Positions 7,712 to 14,953 of a stretch of 64,000 nt of DNA are shown in pieces. Below the pieces are notes generated by a model. That model saw only the letters and a list, made by a program, of their open reading frames with translations, had not been told where the DNA came from and did not search any database. Source of the stretch: DATCHW01 sp963806045 (GTDB lineage Bacteria; Bacteroidota; Ignavibacteria; Tepidaquicellales; Tepidaquicellaceae); NCBI GenBank assembly GCA_963806045.1, contig CAWDWP010000015.1, positions 189,973-253,972 of the forward strand, written 5' to 3'. The stretch's first letter is position 1. Every line of letters starts with the position of its first letter. A program made the translations under genes and the position numbers.

Positions 7712-8776
7712 ATGAGAATCGGAATTCTAAAGGAAACTCATTTTGAAGAGAAACGTGTTGCTCTTACACCTGCAGGAGTAAAATCATTAGTTGAACATGA
7801 GAATCAGGTTTTTGTCGAAAAGGATGCAGGACTTCAAAGTCATTTCAGGGATGATGAGTATGAAAAAGTCGGGGCACAAATTGTATATTCAGCTGAAGAA
7901 GTTTTTAATCGCTCGGAGTTAATAGTTAAAGTTTCTTCTTTTTCAGATGATGAAGCTGAAAATCTGAATGATGGACAGATTGTATTCTCATTCCTTCATC
8001 TCTTTATGAGGAAAAAATTAATTGATATTTTCAAGAAAAAGAAAATTACTTCAATTGGATTTGAATTAGTTGAAAATTATTCCGGTGGATTTCCAATTCT
8101 CAGTGCTATGAGCGAAATAGCCGGACAAATGGCTATTCAAATAGCAGCTCGCTTTTTAGAAAATCATATCGACATCAGCCGCGGAACACTTCTCGGCGGA
8201 ATAACGGGTGTTGCACCTGCTTCAATTGTAATTTTGGGTGCGGGAACCGTTGGATATAATGCTGCGAGGGCTGCTATCGGACTTGGTGCGCAGGTTGTAA
8301 TTCTTGATAAAGATATACAAAAACTTCGCAAAGTCGAAGATAATTTAGGAAAACATGTAACAACAGTGGCTCTCAACCCTTACACAATAGAACGTGCCGT
8401 AAAATTTGCTGATGTATTAATTGGAGCTGTTTTGATGAAAGGGGAAATAACTCCGCATCTCGTTACTAAAGAAATGGTCAAGACGATGAAAACAGGAGCT
8501 GTTATTATTGATGTATCAATCGACCAGGGCGGGTGCATTGAAACAAGCCGTCTTACTACAATCTCAAGCCCGACTTATATTGTCGACCACGTTATACATT
8601 ATTGCGTCCCGAACATTCCGGCAACAGTCTCGCGTACTGCAAGTTACAGTCTCAATAATATTATTATAGATTATCTACTTGATATAACAAAATTAGGTTT
8701 GGAAAATGCTTTAAAAGATAATCCCGGTTTAGCAAAAGGTGTTTGCACAAAAGATGGAGTTTATACAATAGAATAA
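7712..8776 (+). CDS. ald: Alanine dehydrogenase
   Basis: This 354-residue protein follows the alanine dehydrogenase/PNT family throughout: N-terminal MRIGILKETHFEEKRVALTP, the substrate-binding region with a FSFLHLF segment, the Rossmann motif LGAGTVGYNAARAAIGLG near residues 174-191, and VIIDVSIDQGGCIETSR. It converts L-alanine to pyruvate and ammonia with NAD+, or the reverse. The last 79 bases (8698-8776) recur as an orphan copy at 10641-10719, after the hipBST operon, so the 3' end of this gene is the left border of an inserted segment. The stop is only 13 bases from the convergent hipT stop. Confidence 0.93.
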   Translation: MRIGILKETHFEEKRVALTPAGVKSLVEHENQVFVEKDAGLQSHFRDDEYEKVGAQIVYSAEEVFNRSELIVKVSSFSDDEAENLNDGQIVFSFLHLFMRKKLIDIFKKKKITSIGFELVENYSGGFPILSAMSEIAGQMAIQIAARFLENHIDISRGTLLGGITGVAPASIVILGAGTVGYNAARAAIGLGAQVVILDKDIQKLRKVEDNLGKHVTTVALNPYTIERAVKFADVLIGAVLMKGEITPHLVTKEMVKTMKTGAVIIDVSIDQGGCIETSRLTTISSPTYIVDHVIHYCVPNIPATVSRTASYSLNNIIIDYLLDITKLGLENALKDNPGLAKGVCTKDGVYTIE

Positions 8777-8789
8777 AACTGTTGTAAGA

Positions 8790-9797
8790 TTATATAGAAT
8801 TTAACCTATTTCGCCGGGTCTTATATTCTTGCAAATATGTCTTTTTACATTTTTCATCTAAAAAAGATCTATCTGTCAATTGCTCAACTTTAATTTGTTC
8901 AGTTAAAAAAGAGTTTAGTATATTTTCAATATCTTTTTCAGGAATTTCAATTCGCTTTCCAAATTCAATAAAGTCAAGTTTCCCGGGATGGTTTGTTTTA
9001 TTATAAAACTCAGATTTGAAGTCGTCAACAAACAACCCGTTCTTTAATGCAAAATCAGTATCATCAACATGTAATCGCGAATTCACTAAATCATAAGCAG
9101 GACTTAAGATATAATCTCCTGATGGCGTTTCCAAAAGCGAAAAATTTTTTAAATGTGCATCACCATTAGAAAAGAGATAATTAAAAATAACTAATTTATA
9201 AAATTTTTCGATCTCAACCTTATAAGCTGGGACGTATTTTTTTAAAAGTTGACCAACTTCTTCATAACTATAGTCGTATTTAAAATCAGCACCAGCAGTA
9301 TCTTTTGTTTTACCGGCAAGTGATGCAAAATCTTCTTTTCCTAATTTATTTCCGGCAGGATTAACATCAAATCTTTTTGTTATGTAAGCGGCTTCTCCAT
9401 TCCTGAAAAATATTAACCCATTTTCTGCTGAATTGATACCAAAAACTTGTTTTGCAATTTGCATTGTTAAATGTTCGTTTGCCGGAACCTGTGTATACTT
9501 TCTTAAATCCCTTGGGATTGGTTTTAGAATATAAGTTCCCTGTTCACCTTTTTCTGTAAGGCGAAGTTTGTTTTTTATCAATATCATCGAAACTTTTTCC
9601 TGTACACCCGAAATAGAAATCCTGCTTCTATTCTCTAAAAATTTTTCTGCATCTTCACTGTCTGTATTTGGCGGCGAATAAGGTAGAATATGACTCACAT
9701 TTCTTCCCATAAAAAGATTTTTCAAACAACTTCGGCTGTAAGTATTAAATCCGGGAGCAAGAGTTCCGGGACAATTATTTATCGTTTGGAAGTCCAT
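8790..9797 (-). CDS. hipT: HipT-type Ser/Thr kinase toxin of a HipBST system
   Basis: This 335-residue HipA-family kinase lacks the N-terminal subdomain, which is a separate gene (hipS). The P-loop-region motif is S61-I-S63-G-V-Q, matching the SIS autophosphorylation site of E. coli HipT. The catalytic loop is NGD213AHLKN218F and the metal-binding motif is AYD236LVN. In characterised HipBST systems HipT phosphorylates tryptophanyl-tRNA synthetase and stops translation, and HipS blocks it. The start overlaps the hipS stop by one base (TAATG). Length, split and order (B, S, T) all fit HipBST rather than classic HipBA. The target here is inferred from the family. Confidence 0.88.
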   Translation of the reverse strand: MDFQTINNCPGTLAPGFNTYSRSCLKNLFMGRNVSHILPYSPPNTDSEDAEKFLENRSRISISGVQEKVSMILIKNKLRLTEKGEQGTYILKPIPRDLRKYTQVPANEHLTMQIAKQVFGINSAENGLIFFRNGEAAYITKRFDVNPAGNKLGKEDFASLAGKTKDTAGADFKYDYSYEEVGQLLKKYVPAYKVEIEKFYKLVIFNYLFSNGDAHLKNFSLLETPSGDYILSPAYDLVNSRLHVDDTDFALKNGLFVDDFKSEFYNKTNHPGKLDFIEFGKRIEIPEKDIENILNSFLTEQIKVEQLTDRSFLDEKCKKTYLQEYKTRRNRLNSI

Positions 9798-10126
9798 TAT
9801 TTATTCTCCATTGGTTTTACAGTTATTGCTCCTATTGTATCGTATTGAGCAACGGCTAATAATAGTCCGAAATTATCACTCTCATCGATTTTTAATTTCA
9901 CACTTTGCAGTTTTTTATTTACCCCCTCTGAGAGCATGTTATAAAAAAATGGGAATAAATAATTTGATTTATATATCCTTTTTGACTTCGGTAAGGTCAA
10001 ACTAATTGCCGGCTTTAATGAATCAGTATAATAACTTTCATCATATTCAAATGTAAAATTGTTTTTATTTTCTTCCTTTAGAATTCCTGCAAATTCTCCA
10101 TTTCTATATACTCCGGCTATTCTCAT
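9797..10126 (-). CDS. hipS: HipS-like antitoxin (HipA N-terminal subdomain)
   Basis: This 109-residue protein corresponds to the HipA N-terminal subdomain 1: VYRNGEFAGILKE, then FEYDESYY and PAISLTLP, and FPFFYNMLSEG. In HipBST operons this free subdomain is the antitoxin that neutralises HipT, whereas in HipBA it is fused to the kinase. It lies 5 bases after hipB and overlaps hipT by one base, so the three genes are cotranscribed and hipS-hipT are probably translationally coupled. The start ATG at 10126 is unambiguous. Confidence 0.87.
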   Translation of the reverse strand: MRIAGVYRNGEFAGILKEENKNNFTFEYDESYYTDSLKPAISLTLPKSKRIYKSNYLFPFFYNMLSEGVNKKLQSVKLKIDESDNFGLLLAVAQYDTIGAITVKPMENK

Positions 10127-10131
10127 TTACT

Positions 10132-10341
10132 TTATTTTAAATTTTTGACTTCTATGTTGAAATCCAGACCTAATATATCTAATATTTTTTTTAATGTTTC
10201 AATAGACGGATTAAATCGCCCTGTTTCAATTAAATATATTGTATTCAAGCTTACCCCGGACATTCGAGCTAAATCTCGCTGTGTTATGTCCAATTCATAT
10301 CTTCTATTTTTAATCGCATTTCCGACCTCTTTTAATAACAT
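10132..10341 (-). CDS. hipB: HipB-like XRE-family DNA-binding antitoxin
   Basis: This small helix-turn-helix protein reads IKNRRYELDITQRDLARMSG, then VSLNTIYLIETGRFNPSI, which is the XRE/Cro HTH with its recognition helix, followed by a short beta tail (LDFNIEVKNLK). I prefer the ATG at 10341 (69 residues), which puts the HTH at the N-terminus as usual; a TTG at 10380 would add 13 residues. HipB represses its own operon and strengthens neutralisation by HipS. An inverted repeat immediately upstream (10340-10370) is a possible operator. Confidence 0.85.
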   Translation of the reverse strand: MLLKEVGNAIKNRRYELDITQRDLARMSGVSLNTIYLIETGRFNPSIETLKKILDILGLDFNIEVKNLK

Positions 10342-10370
10342 TATATTGTGAATTTTAATACAAATATAAT
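10340..10370 (-). promoter_or_regulatory. Candidate hipBST operator
   Basis: Perfect 8-base arms ATTATATT and AATATAAT are separated by 15 bases directly upstream of the preferred hipB start. The position suits autorepression by HipB, but AT-only arms arise easily by chance in this genome. Confidence 0.3.
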
Positions 10371-10508
10371 ACTGATACAATTAATATACAACATAATTCT
10401 TACTATATAGGGATTTTATGTGTAATAATTATTTTTTAAAATATATTACGTTTGAATTCACTGTATATTGTGATTATGACTTCAATATCACTAATAAATA
10501 CTAATATT

Positions 10509-10544
10509 TAAGCTATAACCACATTATAATGTGGTTATAGCTTA
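10509..10544. repeat. 36-base perfect palindrome
   Basis: The sequence centred on 10526/10527 is self-complementary over 36 bases with no loop (half-site TAAGCTATAACCACATTA). It lies about 165 bases upstream of hipB in a gene-free stretch of the inserted segment. It could bind a dimeric regulator or be a recombination or resolution site. It contains TATAACCAC...GTGGTTATA. Confidence 0.75.
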
Positions 10545-10557
10545 TTAATTTACAAGA

Positions 10558-10603
10558 GCAATATAGTTATGACTATTTAGCTTTATAAATGCAATATAGT
10601 TAT
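10558..10603. repeat. Direct repeat GCAATATAGTTAT, two copies
   Basis: GCAATATAGTTAT occurs at 10558-10570 and 10591-10603, a spacing of 33 bases (about three helical turns), between the palindrome and the orphan ald tail. Such spaced repeats can be recombinase or regulator sites; no protein is known for them here. Confidence 0.55.
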
Positions 10604-10640
10604 ATAAAGTATAAAAAATCACTCGAACCCAAAAAAGCAA

Positions 10641-10719
10641 TTTGGAAAATGCACTAAAAGATAATCCCGGTTTAGCAAAAGGTGTCTGCACAAAGGATGG
10701 TGTTTATATTGTAAAATGA
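10641..10719 (+). pseudogene. Orphan copy of the ald 3' end
   Basis: These 79 bases match the end of ald (8698-8776) with about 10 differences by hand alignment. Translated in frame they give LENALKDNPGLAKGVCTKDG, then VYIVK and a stop, against VYTIE in ald. Most changes are synonymous until the last few codons, so the tail was once part of a functional gene. No start or upstream body of the gene is present. It marks the right border of the hipBST segment. Confidence 0.85.
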
Positions 10720-10752
10720 GAATCCATAATAAATAATCGTTAGAAATATATA

Positions 10753-10785
10753 AAAGAAAGCCTGCAAATTTTACAGGCTTTCTTT
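10753..10785. terminator. Strong hairpin after the orphan ald tail
   Basis: Arms AAAGAAAGCCTG and CAGGCTTTCTTT are perfect over 12 bases with a 9-base loop. The A/T-rich arm ends let it act in either direction. It closely resembles the hairpin beside tRNA-Ser (13037-13053), and like that one it lies directly 3' of tRNA sequence on the minus strand. Confidence 0.75.
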
Positions 10786-10790
10786 ATTAT

Positions 10791-10816
10791 CAGCGAGAGA
10801 GGGATTCGAACCCCCG
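10791..10816 (-). tRNA. tRNA-Ser 3'-end fragment (not a functional tRNA)
   Basis: These 26 bases are the reverse complement of a tRNA T-arm and 3' acceptor strand (GGGGGTTCGAATCCCTC then TCTCGCTG). They match the 3' end of the intact tRNA-Ser at 13069-13094 with one mismatch. No D-arm or anticodon arm is present. Its orientation is the same as the intact gene, so it forms a direct repeat typical of an integration site. Confidence 0.75.
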
Positions 10817-10843
10817 ACATGTAAAATTAAGTATCTCTTTTTT

Positions 10844-10871
10844 CGTCTTACGTTTTACCTCTTACGTCTTA
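10844..10871 (-). repeat. GTAAGACGTAAG-type repeat at a gene end
   Basis: On the minus strand the sequence GTAAGACGTAAGAGGTAAAA and following bases is a run of degenerate GTAARRCG units. It contains the stop codon of the T9SS gene at 10869. A related run lies at 43372-43410 at the end of the Fur gene, in the same orientation relative to the gene. Confidence 0.55.
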
Positions 10872-11816
10872 CTTAATTAATAACATCTTCTTCGTTTCGC
10901 TATATCCGTTTGCGGTTAATTTATAAAAATATACTCCGCTGTTTAGCATAGACCCATCAAACGTTGCTTCATGCGTACCGGGCTGTAATTTTTCATTCAC
11001 CAATGTTTGAACTTCACGACCCAAAACATCTGACACTACTAACTTAATATAGCTTGATTTTGCGACACTAAATTTTATATTTGTTGTTGGATTAAACGGG
11101 TTTGGATAGTTCTGCCTTAACGAGAACTTTTCAGGAACTTCACCATTTGATATAACATTTACTGCAAGAGGAGTCACACGCATATTATCAGCCATGTATA
11201 TAACACCATAGTCCTGACAGGTAGGTGGGTGTAAGAAATAGTGAACCACCACGCTGTCGAAACCCTGAGGGAAGCTGCATTTCAGTGTATCCACCGGCCA
11301 TGTGCCCGGAAAGGTCGCGGTTCTCGTGTTGAATCCAATATAGCTGCCGTTCATATAAGCAGTCACCTTCATCGTGGCTGCGTCATCGCAGCCTAGTTCC
11401 TGGCAACAGTACATGATAGAGAAATCCGTAAGCGTCTGGTCGAAACCTATGAGAAGATCTGCAAGGTTGATGCTGCTGGGATAGATAATGTGGCCGGAAA
11501 ATCCCGGCGGAGTGAAGCCAATCACGTTGGCATTCTGAATGGAATACCCCTGACCCGTCGCCGATAAATGGGCTGTAATCCCGCCCGCCGTCTGGTAGAT
11601 AGGGAGAGACGTGTAAAGCGGGGCATTGTCGAAGTCAAACAGCACCAGTTGTGCGGAAGCCGGAGGAACATGTACAATCACATTGAATAATAAAGTAGTA
11701 ATGCAAACTGTCAAAATTAAGTTGCATTTTCCAATTACTGATTCAATTAATCTTCTTGAGAGCAGAGAAATGAATGAAATAAAAGCGTGAGGAAGCATGA
11801 TATTAATTCCTTTCAT
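10869..11816 (-). CDS. T9SS-sorted secreted protein with a foreign-looking domain
   Basis: This 315-residue protein has an N-terminal hydrophobic signal (ILTVCITTLLFNVIVHVPPASAQ), an unnamed middle domain of about 165 residues (starting LVLFDFDNAP, with GFSIQ-like and FDQTLTDFSIMY segments) and a C-terminal T9SS sorting domain (NYPNPFNPTTNIKF, then DVLGREVQTL and MLLIK). The middle domain reminds me of secreted domains seen in PEP-CTERM-type proteins, but I cannot name it. Base composition changes inside the gene: the line 11281-11340 has 32 G+C of 60, far above the neighbourhood, while the sorting domain is AT-rich again. This suggests an acquired domain joined to a native tail. It lies in the tRNA-flanked segment. 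Confidence 0.8.
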   Translation of the reverse strand: MKGINIMLPHAFISFISLLSRRLIESVIGKCNLILTVCITTLLFNVIVHVPPASAQLVLFDFDNAPLYTSLPIYQTAGGITAHLSATGQGYSIQNANVIGFTPPGFSGHIIYPSSINLADLLIGFDQTLTDFSIMYCCQELGCDDAATMKVTAYMNGSYIGFNTRTATFPGTWPVDTLKCSFPQGFDSVVVHYFLHPPTCQDYGVIYMADNMRVTPLAVNVISNGEVPEKFSLRQNYPNPFNPTTNIKFSVAKSSYIKLVVSDVLGREVQTLVNEKLQPGTHEATFDGSMLNSGVYFYKLTANGYSETKKMLLIK

Positions 11817-12179
11817 TTAAAAAATATTTATTGATTTATAATTTATTTTTTTAATTTTTCAAAAAAAGAAAACACCAATAAAGCACTTATACAATCGGCG
11901 AAATAATTTTTGGAAAAACCATCTTTTGCGTAATCGTTTATCTAAAATAATAACTTTTTTAACTAACTTTAACCTCAGAAAGGAGGATATCAAGATTAAC
12001 TCAACAAAAATATCTAAAGAATTAATTTCAATAATCTACATCAAAGCATAACAATCCAAAGTGTTTACAATGATTATAAATTTATTAACACTTTATAAAG
12101 AAAATAAGTTCATTATTTGAACATTTTTTGTAATTTGCTTTCGAAATATTTTTTCACAATATTCCATTTTTAAAAAAAT
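11817..12179. other. Gene-free divergent intergenic region
   Basis: This AT-rich region between two divergent genes should contain both promoters. A strong Shine-Dalgarno-like AAAGGAGG at 11978-11985 has no start codon behind it. No hairpin or operator stands out. Confidence 0.4.
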
Positions 12180-12896
12180 ATGGAGAATATTATTTTGAGT
12201 AAACTAAAAACTATTTTTCTGATTATTTGTACATTGTTTAGCATGCAATCTATCTTCGCACAAACCGTTGAGGAAATTGTAGATAAACATATCAATGCAA
12301 TGGGGGATGCAGATAAACTCTTATCACTGCATACTGTTCGCATGCAGGGTGCCTTAAATGTGCAGGGTACGGATGTAGGGGTTACGTTAACCAAATCTCA
12401 TCTCATTGGATTAAGAGTCGATATATCGATAATGGGCACCGAAAATTACCAAATTATTACACAGGAAAAGGGAATCGCATTTATGCCGGTACAGGGAATG
12501 TCGGAACCCACTAATATGACGGACGATCAGTTTAAGGCGGGACAAATTCAACTGGATATTCAAGATGTATTATTGAATTATAAAGAAAAAGGAACCGGTG
12601 TGGAATTACTGGGGAGCGAAAAGGTCAACGGAGAAGATAATTTCAGATTAAAACTTACATATAAGAATGGAATAGTTACCGATTATTTCATCAGTTCAAA
12701 TAATTATATGGTTACCAAAACTTCCGGAAAGCGAACCTTTAATGGGGAACAGATGGATATCGAGACAACGTATTCCAATTATAAGCAAAATGCAGATGGC
12801 TACTGGTTTGCTTATACCACATCCGGAATGCAAGGTGAAACCAATTATGATAAAATAGAAACGAATATTGATGTTGACCCGGGTATATTTAAATAA
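12180..12896 (+). CDS. LolA-like outer-membrane lipoprotein-sorting family protein
   Basis: This 238-residue exported protein has a signal peptide (IFLIICTLFSMQSIFAQ) followed by TVEEIVDKHINAMGDADKL, the start typical of Bacteroidetes-type outer membrane lipoprotein-sorting proteins of the LolA/LppX superfamily, and a half-barrel pattern of beta strands through YWFAYTTSG near the end. Such proteins bind lipid or lipoprotein acyl chains in the periplasm. It is the second gene of the segment bounded by tRNA-Ser 3' ends. The specific ligand is unknown. Confidence 0.7.
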   Translation: MENIILSKLKTIFLIICTLFSMQSIFAQTVEEIVDKHINAMGDADKLLSLHTVRMQGALNVQGTDVGVTLTKSHLIGLRVDISIMGTENYQIITQEKGIAFMPVQGMSEPTNMTDDQFKAGQIQLDIQDVLLNYKEKGTGVELLGSEKVNGEDNFRLKLTYKNGIVTDYFISSNNYMVTKTSGKRTFNGEQMDIETTYSNYKQNADGYWFAYTTSGMQGETNYDKIETNIDVDPGIFK

Positions 12897-13025
12897 TTTT
12901 TTTTGGAAAATGAAAATGGCTCAAAAATGCGCCATTTTTGAAGAAAGAGTTCCTGATTCGTATCGGGATAAACTCCATCGAATTCCGAAAAGCGGGACAA
13001 GTAGTCTATCTTAATATCAATAAAA

Positions 13026-13054
13026 CAAAAAAAAAACCTGCATACTTTGCAGGC
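13026..13054 (-). terminator. Terminator of tRNA-Ser
   Basis: On the minus strand, stem CCTGCA/TGCAGG with a 5-base loop is followed by a run of U residues (A-tract 13027-13036 on the plus strand), 15 bases downstream of the tRNA 3' end. This is a standard intrinsic terminator. Confidence 0.8.
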
Positions 13055-13068
13055 TTACTTAATATTTG

Positions 13069-13155
13069 CAGAGAGAGAGGGATTCGAACCCCCGGTAACC
13101 GTAAGGCTACAACGGTTTTCAAGACCGCCGCTTTCAACCACTCAGCCATCTCTCT
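13069..13155 (-). tRNA. tRNA-Ser (anticodon UGA)
   Basis: Read on the minus strand, the 87-base gene has a perfect 7-bp acceptor stem (AGAGAGA/TCTCTCT), TG at positions 8-9, a D-arm GCTGAGTGGTTGAAAGC, anticodon loop CTTGAAA giving UGA, a long variable arm as expected for class II tRNAs, T-arm GGGGG-TTCGAAT-CCCTC and discriminator G. The CCA end is not encoded. Its last 26 bases are duplicated at 10791-10816, marking it as a likely integration site. Confidence 0.95.
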
Positions 13156-13294
13156 GTGTTAAAACTTATAAAAATAACTAATTAATAGCAGATTTTCAAA
13201 CTCATTATAAGAATAAAATTTTTATTACAATTATATTTAAAAAATTTAAATAATGCTTTGATAAAAATATTGTTGCAAATTTACTAATAACAAA

Positions 13295-13797
13295 TTACAT
13301 CATCTTTTCGTCAGCCGTCGGACCGAATAAATTGGGCAATGGAACGTTTAAGAAGCCTTAAATAGACTGTGAGCTGTCCGCGATGATGATATAAATGATT
13401 TAGAGCAAAATCCCTCATCACTTCAAGTTTACACTTCGTGAAAAAGACTTTCTCACCACTTCTCATAGTCCACAATTTGTCAAAATCCTCCGGCTTGGAT
13501 TTCTCGAGCGCCGAAATCGCTTTAACTGTGTTTTCTTCAAGAACCTTTACCAAATCAGAATTTTCAGAAATAACTGGCGGCTTATAATCCAATTTTGCGA
13601 AATCAAGTTCATCAGATTCGAGGATGTAACTTATCCATCCAAATAACTCAGCAACGTGAGACGAAAGCCGTGAAAGCGAAAAAGATTTTTCGTGGGGTTT
13701 CCAGTCGAAATATTTCTCCGGCACTATTCTTAAGCAGTTTTTTTGTTTTTTCCGCTTCAGCCTTTACTTCAAATAAAAATGATTCTTTATATGTCAT
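13295..13797 (-). pseudogene. DinB-family protein, two frameshifts
   Basis: Joined over two breaks, this is a DinB-like four-helix protein of about 166 residues. It starts MTYKESFLFEVKAEAEKTK, continues VPEKYFDWKPHEKSFSLSRL, then SHVAELFGW, includes DFALNHLYHHRGQLTVYLRL, and ends KVPLPNLFGPTADEKMM. The metal-binding His residues (SSHVAE, LNHLYHHRGQ) are kept. The longest intact frame is 13311-13724. One extra base lies in the A7 run at 13738-13744 and another near 13346. DinB-superfamily proteins include thiol-dependent transferases and hydrolases; the substrate is unknown. It could be decay or sequence error. Confidence 0.75.
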
Positions 13798-13908
13798 AAG
13801 ATTGGTTAATTAAATAAAAAAGTTAAGCAAAATGAAGAAATAAAAATGTCTTCGAATATAATATAAGAATAAAATTTTATTTATTTTACTATTAATTACC
13901 ATTGCTAA

Positions 13909-14610
13909 TTAATTGTTATTAATAAATTTGTATCTGATTTTTTTTACTTCCCTGTCCAGATTTTCAAGTGTCAGATTCCCTATCCTTAATCTTCTTAATT
14001 CCAGCAGGTATCCTCCGACTCCGAGCTTTGCACCGAAATCATCTGCTATTACCCTGATGTAGGTCCCTTTCGAGCAGACAACATTAAAGAAAACTTCTTT
14101 CTGGTTGATTTTCCGTGCTTCTATACTGGAGATATTTATTTTTCTAACCTGCCTTTCAATCACTTTTCCTTCTCTTGCAAGTTTATACAAAGCTCTACCT
14201 TTATGTTTTAATGCGGAATACATTGGAGGCATTTGTTCTGTTTCACCTAAAAAAGAATTTATTACTTTTTGAATGTCTTCATCAGTAATATGAGAAGTAT
14301 CAACTTCATTCTCTTCTTCTTTTTCAGTGTCAAAACTTTTTGTAACAGCACCTATCCTGATTATTCCGGAATATTCTTTCTCCAGGTCCATAAACATATC
14401 TATTTTTTTTGTCATAGAATCCGTGCAGAGAATGAGAAGACCGGTTGCTTTAGGGTCCAGAGAACCTGCGTGACCGATTTTATTTATCCGGAATTGTTTT
14501 TTGAACAGTCGAACAACATCGGCGCTGGTAAAATCGAGTGGTTTATCGACAATAATTATTTTATCATCAAATGAATCCTGAACTTCCTGAAGAGTTGTTT
14601 CAGGAAGCAT
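13909..14610 (-). CDS. truB: tRNA pseudouridine(55) synthase
   Basis: TruB converts U55 of the tRNA T-loop to pseudouridine. The catalytic motif GHAGSLDPKATGLL with its Asp is present, as are IVDKPLDFTSADVV at the start, PPMYSALKHKGRALYKLARE in the middle and CSKGTYIRVIADDFG. At about 233 residues it is a short TruB without the PUA-type tail. The ATG at 14610 overlaps the end of rbfA by 11 bases; the GTG at 14613 is an alternative. It is the last gene of the rimP-nusA-infB-rbfA-truB operon. Confidence 0.95.
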   Translation of the reverse strand: MLPETTLQEVQDSFDDKIIIVDKPLDFTSADVVRLFKKQFRINKIGHAGSLDPKATGLLILCTDSMTKKIDMFMDLEKEYSGIIRIGAVTKSFDTEKEEENEVDTSHITDEDIQKVINSFLGETEQMPPMYSALKHKGRALYKLAREGKVIERQVRKINISSIEARKINQKEVFFNVVCSKGTYIRVIADDFGAKLGVGGYLLELRRLRIGNLTLENLDREVKKIRYKFINNN

Positions 14611-14950
14611 CACCTTTGTGCAAATCGTTTATCAGTTTGTTAATTCTATCAGCATATTCGATAGTATCATCGTGGTAAAATGTCAGATCGGGAATATATT
14701 TTACTTTGATTTGCTTGGCAAGTAAAAACCTTATATGTGCTTTTCTGAAATTAAGCCTGTCAACACATTTTGCTGCAGGTTCTTTATTTCCGAGAAATGA
14801 AACATATACCTTAGCTAATTTCAAATCAGGTGACATTATAACTTTTGATATGGTAACCAATCCAAGATTTAATTCCATTAAATCCTTTGACATTGCTCCG
14901 TTCAGCTTATGCTTGATTTCCTCCGAAACCTTTTCAACCCTAAAAGCCAT
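14600..14950 (-). CDS. rbfA: 30S ribosome-binding factor A
   Basis: This 116-residue protein has the KH-fold pattern of RbfA: FRVEKVSEEIKHKLNGAM, LGLVTISKVIMSPDLKLAKV, YVSFLG, and the ending KVKYIPDLTFYHDDTIEYAD. RbfA helps mature the 5' end of 16S rRNA in 30S subunits, chiefly in the cold. It lies 3 bases after infB and overlaps truB, in the conserved order of this operon. Confidence 0.95.
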   Translation of the reverse strand: MAFRVEKVSEEIKHKLNGAMSKDLMELNLGLVTISKVIMSPDLKLAKVYVSFLGNKEPAAKCVDRLNFRKAHIRFLLAKQIKVKYIPDLTFYHDDTIEYADRINKLINDLHKGDAS

Positions 14951-14953
14951 TTT

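Noticed and set aside
8790..10126. hipA split by a frameshift into two pieces
   Set aside because: The junction is a clean TAATG stop-start overlap, and both lengths equal those of known HipS and HipT; the two proteins do not need joining.
11969..11995. Minus-strand similarity to the 3' end of 16S rRNA (ATCCTCCTTTCTGAGG)
   Set aside because: The match is short and imperfect and nothing of 16S rRNA lies upstream; a chance Shine-Dalgarno-like AAAGGAGG explains it.
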